Source of the DNA: Anaerolineae bacterium
Lineage (GTDB): Bacteria; Chloroflexota; Anaerolineae; Anaerolineales; E44-bin32
DNA: 10,858 bases
Assembly (NCBI GenBank): GCA_030598885.1
Contig: JAUVOZ010000054.1
Location: 1 to 10,858, forward strand
Direction of reading: 5' to 3'
Shown: piece by piece, positions 1 to 6,395 of the stretch
How positions within the stretch are numbered: the stretch's first letter is position 1
Layout: each line of letters opens with the position of its first letter
Program-made: the position numbers and the translations under genes
The notes under the pieces: generated by a model
Told to the model about the DNA's origin: nothing
The model's database searches: none
The model's input: only the letters and a program-made list of their open reading frames with translations

Positions 1-555
1 GACATTGTTAACCCTGTAATCCTCGTTAAGGGCCATGTCCTCCCAGTAGAAGCGCCAGTCTTCGGTAGTGTAAAGTTCACCATCCGACCAGCGTAATCCT
101 TCGCGCATATGCATGGTGAAGGTCATCCCATCGTCCGACCACTCATACGACTCGACCAGAGCAGGTTCGTAGCCGGTCAAGTCTGCCTTCCACTTGATCG
201 GCGCGTCCACTGCAAAGTACAGCTGGACATTACCGCTCTCATTCCACCAGCTTGCGGTATACATGGTGCCACCATATTGACCGACCGATTCGTATGGAAC
301 CGTAACCAGAGGATTTTCTGGCAACCGCTCATCCAAGGGCGGCAACTCGCCAGCTGCCACTAGCTCTGCCAACATCGGTGCTTGATGCTCCGACACTTCC
401 GGGGCAGCAATGGGCTCCTCCGGGACATCAGTGGGTTCCACCACAGGTGGCGCTTCGGGCGTTGCTGCCTTGCAACCTGCCGCCAACATCATCAAGACGA
501 TGGCCAGACTAACAAGCACATATGCTCGATAGCTCAGTTTCTTTGACCCTATCAT
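1..555 (-). CDS. ABC transporter substrate-binding lipoprotein, family 5 (N-terminal part, runs off window)
   Basis: The first 185 codons of a family-5 extracellular solute-binding protein are present; the gene continues past base 1. The start ATG at 555-553 is preceded by AAGGAGAGGA about 5-9 bases upstream, an excellent ribosome binding site. Residues 1-27 form a lipoprotein signal (basic SKKLSYR, then a hydrophobic stretch) ending in the lipobox LAAGC, so Cys28 should be lipidated. An acidic/proline-rich linker follows (about 29-60), then the mature domain with family-5 hallmarks: ERLPENPLV, GQYGGT (about 90-96), EPALVESYEWSDDGMTFT and REGLRWSDGE. Such proteins deliver peptides, nickel or, in Thermotogae and relatives, oligosaccharides to an ABC permease. 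The substrate cannot be read from this part. Its position after a disaccharide-phosphorylase locus makes sugar uptake possible, but that is inference. Permease genes would be expected beyond the window edge. Confidence 0.93.
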   Translation of the reverse strand, partial: MIGSKKLSYRAYVLVSLAIVLMMLAAGCKAATPEAPPVVEPTDVPEEPIAAPEVSEHQAPMLAELVAAGELPPLDERLPENPLVTVPYESVGQYGGTMYTASWWNESGNVQLYFAVDAPIKWKADLTGYEPALVESYEWSDDGMTFTMHMREGLRWSDGELYTTEDWRFYWEDMALNEDYRVNNV

Positions 556-564
556 GATATTCCT

Positions 565-570
565 CTCCTT
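565..570 (-). promoter_or_regulatory. Shine-Dalgarno of the solute-binding lipoprotein gene
   Basis: AAGGAG read on the minus strand lies nine bases before the ATG at 555, extended by a second purine block (AGGA). It supports this start codon, which also gives a complete lipoprotein signal peptide. Confidence 0.75.
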
Positions 571-587
571 CTCAAAGTAATGAGTAT

Positions 588-635
588 TTATTTTGGTTGA
601 TCGTTGACAAACTGCAGAAAATCCGTATAGAACAT
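588..635 (-). CDS. possible 15-codon leader peptide ORF
   Basis: A short open frame (MFYTDFLQFVNDQPK, then TAA) lies in the leader of the solute-binding protein gene, ending 33 bases before its ATG. It is preceded by AAGGAGGTGAT (644-634), a near-perfect match to the 16S anti-SD sequence. The SD runs almost directly into the ATG, leaving only two bases after GGAGG, which is closer than usual; a GTG in frame just before the ATG is closer still. It could be a translated leader peptide controlling the downstream gene, a ribosome standby site, or chance. No family is recognised. Confidence 0.3.
   Translation of the reverse strand: MFYTDFLQFVNDQPK
604..631 (+). promoter_or_regulatory. possible antisense sigma-70-type promoter
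   Basis: On the plus strand TTGACA (604-609) is followed after 16 bases by TATAGA (626-631). This is close to consensus and points away from the solute-binding protein gene, toward the end of the LacI gene at 866. No plus-strand gene lies downstream, so the product would be an antisense or non-coding transcript. The bases are clear; function is speculative, and the overlap with the 15-codon ORF on the other strand may explain part of the composition. Confidence 0.25.
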
Positions 636-865
636 CACCTCCTTCGCTCTTACTTACCAAATCAATAATCTCCGCCGCTAAGAATGGCCTAAGTGTGCCA
701 TAATTCGGGCCAATCCATGGATCAATACAATCCCTGCTGTTCTCTACGAGAGCGTCTCAACTTCTGTGCAACCAGGTGTGAGCCTCGGTCGTTCCTCTCA
801 CAGACTTGGACTTCCGTGCTCTCCAAGATGTTGGAAGTCTGGTTTACGATTATTTCCGTCGCCCC
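636..865. other. intergenic leader upstream of the solute-binding protein gene
   Basis: No gene is supported here on either strand. The stretch holds a perfect 10-bp palindrome ATCCATGGAT (about 713-722) and a small hairpin CTCTACGAGAG near 743-753. On the minus strand the best promoter match is TTGATC-17-TATGGC around 725-697, which is weak. I see no copy of either LacI operator found elsewhere in this window, so direct control of this gene by the two neighbouring LacI proteins is not supported by an obvious site. Confidence 0.4.
801..841 (-). terminator. imperfect hairpin downstream of the LacI gene
   Basis: A 7-bp inverted repeat, CAGACTT (801-807) with AAGTCTG (835-841), lies 25 bases after the LacI stop codon. 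Shorter complementary pieces (CTTGGA/TCCAAG) offer alternative pairings inside it. No T-run follows on the minus strand, so this is not a canonical intrinsic terminator. It might be a structured 3' end or chance. Confidence 0.25.
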
Positions 866-1876
866 CTAACAACCGCAGGAAGCGCGGATGACCAACTGGG
901 CAGCCGCAATGGTGCGAGTGGCTGCAGTAAGGGTACCATTGATACGATCGAGTAGTACCCGAGCGGCTAGCCGACCCATGTCAAGCATCGGCACGCTCAC
1001 CGTGGTGAGCGGCGGGTCAGCGTAAACCGCCCAGGAGATGTTGTCAAAACCAACGACCGCCAGATCTCCGGGAACTGAACGGCCCATCTGGCGGGAGGCA
1101 CGTAAGGCACCGATCGCCATCGCATCATTAATCGCCACGATGGCTGTCGTCTCAGGTTTCACGTCCAATGCCTGGATGGCTGCCTCCTGCCCGGTTTGAA
1201 TTGTCGTATCGTTTGCGGTAACAATAAACGGTTGAAATCCAGCCGCCTCTATTTCTGACAAATACCCGGCCGCGCGTTCATCGCTGCTGATCCATCCTTC
1301 TGGTCCACGCAATAATGCGATGTGCTGGTGCCCGTGATCTTGTATTAGATGGTTTGTAGCAGCCTGACAACCTTCTTTGTTGTTGGGAAGAACGGCTGGA
1401 AGAGAAGTATTACGCAAGGCATTATCCACTAACATTGTGTGGATACCTGATGTCGCGGTCGCTATAATGAAGGAAGAAGAGATGTCAGGTCCGGCTAAGA
1501 CGATGGCGCTGGGGCGTTGCTCCTGGATCGCACGTACCTCAGTTGGACCAGCCGCCATTTGAGAATCACTAAGCGTTACCAACATAATACCATATCCCTC
1601 ACTGCTTAGAACTTCCTCTAGACCTTGTACGATATTTGGATAGAAAGGATCCTCAGCTTCTGAAAACTGACGACGATGGACGATGAATAAAATAAGTGGA
1701 TTGTGGGAGGTTGCTAAACTGCGAGCAGCTTGGTTTGGATGGTACCGGAGCTCTTGCGCTAATTGCAAGACCCGCTGGCGCACCTTAGTGCTTACACCAG
1801 GTTTATCGTTCAATGCCCGCGAGACGGTGGCAATCGAAACACCGAGTCGGTCAGCCAGCTGTCGCAAAGTGGACAT
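866..1876 (-). CDS. LacI-family transcriptional regulator (downstream of the GH65 fusion)
   Basis: This is a complete 336-residue LacI/GalR repressor. The N-terminal helix-turn-helix is at residues about 3-22 (LRQLADRLGVSIATVSRALN), followed by the hinge region (NQAARSLATS) and a periplasmic-binding-protein-like effector domain with the family motifs AINDAMAIGALRA, VPGDLAVVGFDN and PPLTTVSVP near the C-terminus. The frame is open 25 codons further, to a TTG at 1951. I chose the ATG at 1876 because homology begins there and because a strong promoter plus operator occupies the intervening DNA. No clear Shine-Dalgarno precedes this ATG. Effector domains of this type usually bind a sugar, and the neighbouring alpha-glucoside phosphorylase suggests one, but the ligand is unknown. 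The recognition helix (SIATVSRAL) differs from that of the other LacI gene here, so the two should read different operators. Confidence 0.95.
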   Translation of the reverse strand: MSTLRQLADRLGVSIATVSRALNDKPGVSTKVRQRVLQLAQELRYHPNQAARSLATSHNPLILFIVHRRQFSEAEDPFYPNIVQGLEEVLSSEGYGIMLVTLSDSQMAAGPTEVRAIQEQRPSAIVLAGPDISSSFIIATATSGIHTMLVDNALRNTSLPAVLPNNKEGCQAATNHLIQDHGHQHIALLRGPEGWISSDERAAGYLSEIEAAGFQPFIVTANDTTIQTGQEAAIQALDVKPETTAIVAINDAMAIGALRASRQMGRSVPGDLAVVGFDNISWAVYADPPLTTVSVPMLDMGRLAARVLLDRINGTLTAATRTIAAAQLVIRASCGC

Positions 1877-1904
1877 AATATGAAGAGTGATAATGTCTGA
1901 GCTT

Positions 1905-1920
1905 ACGTAAACGCTTACGT
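1905..1920 (-). promoter_or_regulatory. LacI-type operator at the promoter of the downstream LacI gene
   Basis: ACGTAAACGCTTACGT (plus strand) is a 16-base near-perfect palindrome with 14 of 16 positions symmetric and the central CG typical of LacI-family operators. The GTAA..CG..TTAC pattern resembles CcpA/cre-like sites, consistent with the SIATVSR recognition helix. It begins just downstream of a -10 box, over the expected transcription start, so a bound repressor would block initiation. Autorepression is the likely meaning. Confidence 0.7.
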
Positions 1921-1922
1921 TC

Positions 1923-1951
1923 ATTTTACGCTCATCTAGGGCTTCTGTCAA
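1923..1951 (-). promoter_or_regulatory. sigma-70-type promoter for the downstream LacI gene
   Basis: On the minus strand TTGACA (1951-1946) is separated by exactly 17 bases from TAAAAT (1928-1923). The -35 overlaps the stop codon of the GH65 fusion gene. The predicted start near 1916 gives a leader of about 40 bases to the ATG at 1876. This promoter would let the regulator be made independently of the upstream operon. Confidence 0.7.
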
Positions 1952-4806
1952 TCCCCCGCCGTTGCACGGCCTAAATCGACCTCATGTCGTATCCCGCGAT
2001 GGTAGAACCGGAAAGCCAGCCGGGTCCAGTGCGCAGGCAGGCAAGGTCGGAGTGTGTGATCCTTTTCTTCGAGCCGTAACCCAGCAAAACCAAAAACAAT
2101 CGCCTGCCATAACCCACCCGCTGAAGCTGCGTGAACGCCATCTCGGGCGTCACCCCTTATGTCCCCCAAATCGGCGCGGGCCGCGCGCATAAAGTGCTCG
2201 TAAGCCACTTCTGGCCTCCCTAATTCACAGGCATTCCAGGCATGTATTGAGGGGCTGAGTGATGAGCCGTAGCTGTGATCTGTGCGTGAGTTGTAATAAT
2301 CCCAGTTCACCTGCCGGGTCTGATGATCGAACTGGTCGCGCAGTAAGCACAGCAGCATGAGCACATCAGCTTGTTTAAGCACCTGGCATTGATTAGCACC
2401 TTCAATACCCAACAATTCCTGCATGGATTTAGTACGTCCACCGTAAGTGGGCCAATCCACTTCTTTCAATTGGAAGAAACCTTCAAATTGTTCAACCAGA
2501 CCGGTTTCAGGATCTTGGAGGATAATCAAACCGTCAATTACTCTGCGCCAATGTGCCAACCTCGCCGGTGTAAGGTCGAGTCGGTTCTCGAGCATACTGG
2601 CGTACTCGGGAGCATGATCAGTCAACCAATCCAAAGCATCTAGCGCGGTCTCCAAATGGCACTGTACCATGCGGTTAGTAAATGCATTATTGTCCACATG
2701 ATCGTGATATTCGTCAGGACCAATCACATCGCGGATGGCAAACTTATCTCCTTCCTGTTCAGCGCGCTCTCCCCAGAAGACAGCCGTCTCTAACAGGATA
2801 GGGATACCGACATCTCGCCAGAAATCATCATCGCCGGTGACCTGCCAGAACTGGTGCATGGCATAGGCGATATCTGCGCTGATGTGAATTTCTATATCAC
2901 CGGTCCAGATACGGACAAGTTTCGTCTTATCATGGGAATGCGGCACCCAGGTTGGCGTGACTTCTTCGCCGGTTTCGGCGGATTCCCAGGCATACTGCGC
3001 ACCGGTGAAACCATTGTCTTGGGCTTTTTTTCGCGCCCCGGGTAAGGTATGCCAGCGATACATTAGCATATTGCGGGCCAACGACGGTTGGGTGTAGGTG
3101 AAGAATGGTAAAACGAAAATCTCGTTATCCCAAAATACGTGTCCATGGTATCCAAAACCGCTGAGAGTCTTGGCTCCGATACTGACGTGCTCGTCCGTGG
3201 TCGGCGCAGCAATGCGCAATTGATACAGGGCATGCCGGAGGGATAGCTGGGCTTCGTCATCGCCCTCAATAATCACATCGCTTGTCTCCCAGAATTCATC
3301 CCAAGCCTCGTCATTAGCTTCACGTAAGGACTGGAAACCAGTCTGCGCGGCTTCCTCTACCTTGAGTTGGGTATGCATTAGTGGATCTTCTACTTCGCCG
3401 GATGTATAGACCGCCACAACCTTATCGATGGTTAATGTCTGGTTGGCTTCTAAATGAGCTGTGACATTAATGCCAGGGCAACCCGGACAATTGAGTCCCA
3501 TTGAATCATGTGACCCCCCGTGGGCTTGTAAGCGAGCGCTCATCGCCAGCAGTTTTCCGGTATGGCGTGTCTTCACTAGCAATCCGGCCTGGTGTTCATC
3601 GCCATATTGGGAAAGGGTGTGCAGGTGAAGAAGCCCTTGGTTTTCAACATGGCTGTCGAGCATCACCCGGACATCAACCTGAGCGGGGAAATCAACCGGC
3701 GTAATATGGACCCGTAAAACCATCACATGTGGCTCTGCCAAGCTAGGAAACCTTAAAAAGTGTAGATCAACGGCGGAACCATGCTCTAGATGTGTCCAAC
3801 GCAGACGCCGGTGGAGTACTCCGGTGCGCAAATCAAGGAAACGGGAATAATCAGTGATCGAACCCTGATCCAATCGAAACCAATGCTCGTTCACCCGAAG
3901 TTCAAGGGCTGTCCAGTCGGGCACATTGGCCAATTCGGTGAAGACAATCGGTGCATCGTCCCAGAAACCATGCACGAAGGTTGCCGGTTGATCGAAGGGG
4001 TATCGTTCTTCTAGAGTGCCACGCGTCCCTAAATAACCGTTACCCTGGGTAAAAATTGTCTCACGGTAGTGCTGGTATGCGGGGATGAACTCGGGTTCGC
4101 TTACTCTCCAGGTTGCAGCGTAAGACAGATCTTCAAAAGTGACATCCTCGAGATCGGGTAAGACCAGATCCGCAGCCGCGATACGCTCACCAAGTCCCAG
4201 TCCTACGACAACCATGCCTGCTGAATGGGCAGCTTCAATCCCAGAAGCCGCGTCTTCAACGACCAAACAACGGCACGGGGGAACCCCAAGCTGGTGGGCA
4301 GCGTAAAGGAATAAATCAGGGGCGGGTTTTTGACGGGTGACACTGCTTCCATCTACGAGAATGTCGATCTTGTCACGAATTTCCAAACGATCTACAACGG
4401 AAGGGGCATTACGGCTGGCAGAGGCGATGGCGATTTTTACCTCCTTACGTTCTAGTTCTACTAATAGTTTTCTTACACCGGGGATCAAATCGTCCACCGT
4501 GATTGAACTGAGCAACTGTTCGTAGTACCTATTCTTGCGAGCTATCATCTCCTCAGCCTGGAATTCAGTCACCTGGCGGTCCCCAAGAAGGAATTCTAGA
4601 GACTTGCGACGGGAGACACCATGCAGCTTCTCGTTGTCCGACGGTGAAAATGGGATTCCTTCCTCGTCTGCCAAACGCTTCCAGGACTGGAGGTGAAAAT
4701 CGGCGCTGTCGGTGATGACTCCATCCAGATCAAAGATTATGGCATCAATATAGGGGGGCGCTTTCGTTCTCTGATTAATGTTGTTTAAATCCCAAACTCG
4801 AGCCAC
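1948..4806 (-). CDS. bifunctional beta-phosphoglucomutase / GH65 disaccharide phosphorylase
   Basis: A 952-residue fusion. Residues about 19-225 are a HAD-superfamily beta-phosphoglucomutase: FDLDGVITDS gives nucleophile Asp26 and acid/base Asp28, then His38, GVSR (Arg66), ARKN (Lys91), SASRNA (129-134), Lys160 in QKPAPD and Glu184-Asp185. All match by motif the catalytic and phosphate-binding set of Lactococcus beta-PGM. Residues about 240-952 are glycoside hydrolase family 65, with FWDNEIF in the barrel, catalytic acid Glu699 in IGPDEYHDH, and a phosphate-site-like SSLSP (848-852) plus His892 in DGVHAAS. That points to an inverting phosphorylase rather than a hydrolase. Expected chemistry: alpha-glucoside plus phosphate gives beta-glucose 1-phosphate, then glucose 6-phosphate, in the cytoplasm (no signal peptide). 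The substrate (maltose, trehalose, kojibiose, nigerose) cannot be decided. The GTG start at 4806 overlaps the preceding LacI gene by 32 bases, implying translational coupling; no strong SD is seen. Confidence 0.95.
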   Translation of the reverse strand: MARVWDLNNINQRTKAPPYIDAIIFDLDGVITDSADFHLQSWKRLADEEGIPFSPSDNEKLHGVSRRKSLEFLLGDRQVTEFQAEEMIARKNRYYEQLLSSITVDDLIPGVRKLLVELERKEVKIAIASASRNAPSVVDRLEIRDKIDILVDGSSVTRQKPAPDLFLYAAHQLGVPPCRCLVVEDAASGIEAAHSAGMVVVGLGLGERIAAADLVLPDLEDVTFEDLSYAATWRVSEPEFIPAYQHYRETIFTQGNGYLGTRGTLEERYPFDQPATFVHGFWDDAPIVFTELANVPDWTALELRVNEHWFRLDQGSITDYSRFLDLRTGVLHRRLRWTHLEHGSAVDLHFLRFPSLAEPHVMVLRVHITPVDFPAQVDVRVMLDSHVENQGLLHLHTLSQYGDEHQAGLLVKTRHTGKLLAMSARLQAHGGSHDSMGLNCPGCPGINVTAHLEANQTLTIDKVVAVYTSGEVEDPLMHTQLKVEEAAQTGFQSLREANDEAWDEFWETSDVIIEGDDEAQLSLRHALYQLRIAAPTTDEHVSIGAKTLSGFGYHGHVFWDNEIFVLPFFTYTQPSLARNMLMYRWHTLPGARKKAQDNGFTGAQYAWESAETGEEVTPTWVPHSHDKTKLVRIWTGDIEIHISADIAYAMHQFWQVTGDDDFWRDVGIPILLETAVFWGERAEQEGDKFAIRDVIGPDEYHDHVDNNAFTNRMVQCHLETALDALDWLTDHAPEYASMLENRLDLTPARLAHWRRVIDGLIILQDPETGLVEQFEGFFQLKEVDWPTYGGRTKSMQELLGIEGANQCQVLKQADVLMLLCLLRDQFDHQTRQVNWDYYNSRTDHSYGSSLSPSIHAWNACELGRPEVAYEHFMRAARADLGDIRGDARDGVHAASAGGLWQAIVFGFAGLRLEEKDHTLRPCLPAHWTRLAFRFYHRGIRHEVDLGRATAGD

Positions 4807-5809
4807 GGATGATTAATTCTGGGGTGAGCATTATTTGCCGTTCTTCTGGCTGGTTACCGCTTAAGATATCGACCAAGAGTTTGATGGTGATTTGGCCCAC
4901 TTCATCGATAGGTTGCCGGAGGGAGGTAAGCCCAGGAGAGAGACATTGGACAAACGGCGAATCGTCGAACCCCGTGATGCCAATTTCACTCCCGATGATG
5001 AACCCGCGATCTGTTACTGCACGCATCGCCCCAATGGCAAAGCTATCTACAATAGTTACGATACCTGTTGGACGGCGTGTTTCGGGCAAGTCAAGCAGGG
5101 TGTTGGTTGCCTGATAGCCAAATTCGATAGCCCCTTCACCCCTCAGGATCCAATCCTTATCTATTGGGAGGCTGGCTTTCTGCATTGCTTCCAAGTAGCC
5201 ATTCAAGCGAGCTTCTCCAACGCTAGAATTTAGCGGCCAAGCCAAGGCAGCGATGCGCTTGTGTCCCTGGTCCACCAGATGGCTGGTCGCCATACGCAGC
5301 CCAGCCCGACCATCCACATCCACATAGAAGAATTCCCATTCTGGATTCGAACGACCGAAGCCGACGAAAGGGAAATCTAATTCCAAGAGCAATTCAACGC
5401 GAGGGTCATCATAGTTCAGATCGGAGAGAATAAATCCATCAATCCTATTTGTCCTGATTAGATCGCGGTAAGCGGTAAGCATATCGTCCTGGATACAATA
5501 GGGGAAGAGCATGATATGGTATTTGGACTGCTCTGCGGCTTGAACAATACTGCGGAGGAATAGTTCGAGGATAGGATTAGCCTTGCTCTGGAAATTGGGC
5601 TTCCAGGAATAACCAATCAACAGGTTGGTTTTGGTGCGAAGACTACGACCGGCAGTGTCAGGTTTGTAGCCCAGTTCAGCAACGGCAGCCTCGATGCGAG
5701 CACGCGTATCTGGACTAACTTTGATTTCATCGCGCAACACCTTGGAGACAGTCTGAAAACTGACCCCCGCATGTCTAGCGACGTCTTTTAAGGTGATTCC
5801 CTTAGGCAC
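4775..5809 (-). CDS. LacI-family transcriptional regulator (upstream of the GH65 fusion)
   Basis: A complete 344-residue LacI/GalR regulator. The helix-turn-helix is at residues about 6-25 (ITLKDVARHAGVSFQTVSKVL), with the hinge at DTAGRSLRT (about 51-59). The effector-binding domain runs from about 64 to the end, with GFDDSPFVQCLSPGLTSLRQP as the usual C-terminal signature. The start is GTG at 5809, where homology begins, preceded by GAGAGG about eight bases upstream. The gene is first in a unit with the beta-PGM/GH65 fusion, whose start lies inside its last codons. It most likely represses its own operon through the paired palindromes at 5851-5872 and is relieved by an alpha-glucoside or its breakdown product; the ligand is inference. 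The recognition helix SFQTVSKV differs from SIATVSRA in the second LacI gene. Confidence 0.95.
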   Translation of the reverse strand: MPKGITLKDVARHAGVSFQTVSKVLRDEIKVSPDTRARIEAAVAELGYKPDTAGRSLRTKTNLLIGYSWKPNFQSKANPILELFLRSIVQAAEQSKYHIMLFPYCIQDDMLTAYRDLIRTNRIDGFILSDLNYDDPRVELLLELDFPFVGFGRSNPEWEFFYVDVDGRAGLRMATSHLVDQGHKRIAALAWPLNSSVGEARLNGYLEAMQKASLPIDKDWILRGEGAIEFGYQATNTLLDLPETRRPTGIVTIVDSFAIGAMRAVTDRGFIIGSEIGITGFDDSPFVQCLSPGLTSLRQPIDEVGQITIKLLVDILSGNQPEERQIMLTPELIIRGSSLGFKQH

Positions 5810-5850
5810 TTGTTTGTCCTCTCAGGGAACAACTGCCCACCACACTTAGA

Positions 5851-5872
5851 CGAACGTTCGCACGAACGTTCG
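5851..5872 (-). promoter_or_regulatory. tandem LacI-type operator upstream of the LacI-GH65 operon
   Basis: Two identical perfect palindromes, CGAACGTTCG at 5851-5860 and 5863-5872, are separated by two bases, so the centres are 12 bases apart. The CA spacer makes the whole 22-base block almost self-complementary. The AACGTT core has the central CG expected of LacI-family sites. The block begins three bases after the -10 box and covers the predicted transcription start, fitting repression by the first gene product. Confidence 0.8.
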
Positions 5873-5875
5873 CTT

Positions 5876-5903
5876 ATGTTACACCAAGATATTTATTTGT
5901 CAA
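5876..5903 (-). promoter_or_regulatory. sigma-70-type promoter of the LacI-GH65 operon
   Basis: Minus-strand TTGACA (5903-5898) is followed by a 16-base AT-rich spacer and TAACAT (5881-5876). The start would fall near 5869, inside the operator, giving a leader of about 60 bases to the GTG at 5809. Confidence 0.65.
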
Positions 5904-5936
5904 GTAAATCCTAACCCTGTCATCTTAAAATTAAAA

Positions 5937-5962
5937 GAGAATTCGACCCACCGCTGGTCTCC
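5937..5962 (-). terminator. weak possible terminator after the membrane-protein gene
   Basis: On the minus strand a short GACC/GGTC stem (about 5961-5946) is followed by a T-rich stretch (TTCTCTTTTAATTTT). The stem is only about four pairs, so this is a weak call. The position, between the membrane-protein stop codon and the next promoter, is where a terminator is needed. Confidence 0.25.
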
Positions 5963-5984
5963 CTTTGTTCAAGAGAAATGGACC

Positions 5985-6395
5985 TTATTTACCTCGGGGT
6001 CGATTCCTGGAAATTAAAACAATATCTCTTAGAATAATACTCGCTGCCCCAGCAGCCAGCATCGAGAAGACAATCAACATCGGACCATACCAATAAACAG
6101 CTATCGCGCCGAGAGTACAACCAATAAGAGGCCAGATGAAGATGCGAAAAAATCCTGTGTCAGTCGCCTCATTAAAATGCTCAATTATCCTGATGCCAGT
6201 TGTGAAACCCGAAGCCGTTACAACAGGAGCCAACAACCATAGAATGCCCTCAACGATCTGGCTGCCCGACTTGGATACCAATAAGAAAGCTGCCATCCAT
6301 AAAGAATAAGTAATGCCACCACAAATCAAGGAAATGATTACTCTAACCAAGAAGTACTTAATGGATCCGAGAACTAGAATGAGGATTCTTCTCAT
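5985..6395 (-). CDS. hypothetical four-helix membrane protein
   Basis: A 136-residue protein of unrecognised family. Hydrophobic segments at about 15-40, 47-68, 82-103 and 106-126 predict four transmembrane helices. The start is basic (MRR) and the C-terminus is basic (SRNRPRGK), and the loop at 71-81 (IEHFNEATDTG) is polar. Gly and Ala are common in the last helix. The ATG at 6395 has no recognisable Shine-Dalgarno; what precedes it is AT-rich. The gene sits between the palindromic repeat region and the LacI operon promoter and has no obvious operon partner. Membrane topology and lack of stops support a real gene, but no function can be assigned. A more downstream start (Met34) would delete the first helix and is less likely. 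Confidence 0.7.
   Translation of the reverse strand: MRRILILVLGSIKYFLVRVIISLICGGITYSLWMAAFLLVSKSGSQIVEGILWLLAPVVTASGFTTGIRIIEHFNEATDTGFFRIFIWPLIGCTLGAIAVYWYGPMLIVFSMLAAGAASIILRDIVLISRNRPRGK

Noticed and set aside
1877..1951. N-terminal extension of the downstream LacI protein to TTG 1951 or ATG 1924
   Set aside because: The extra residues precede the conserved helix-turn-helix, and the DNA encodes a consensus promoter and operator instead.
4809..5233. Overlapping plus-strand open frames of 101 and 113 codons
   Set aside because: Both are opposite the well-supported LacI gene, and their translations have no domain features.
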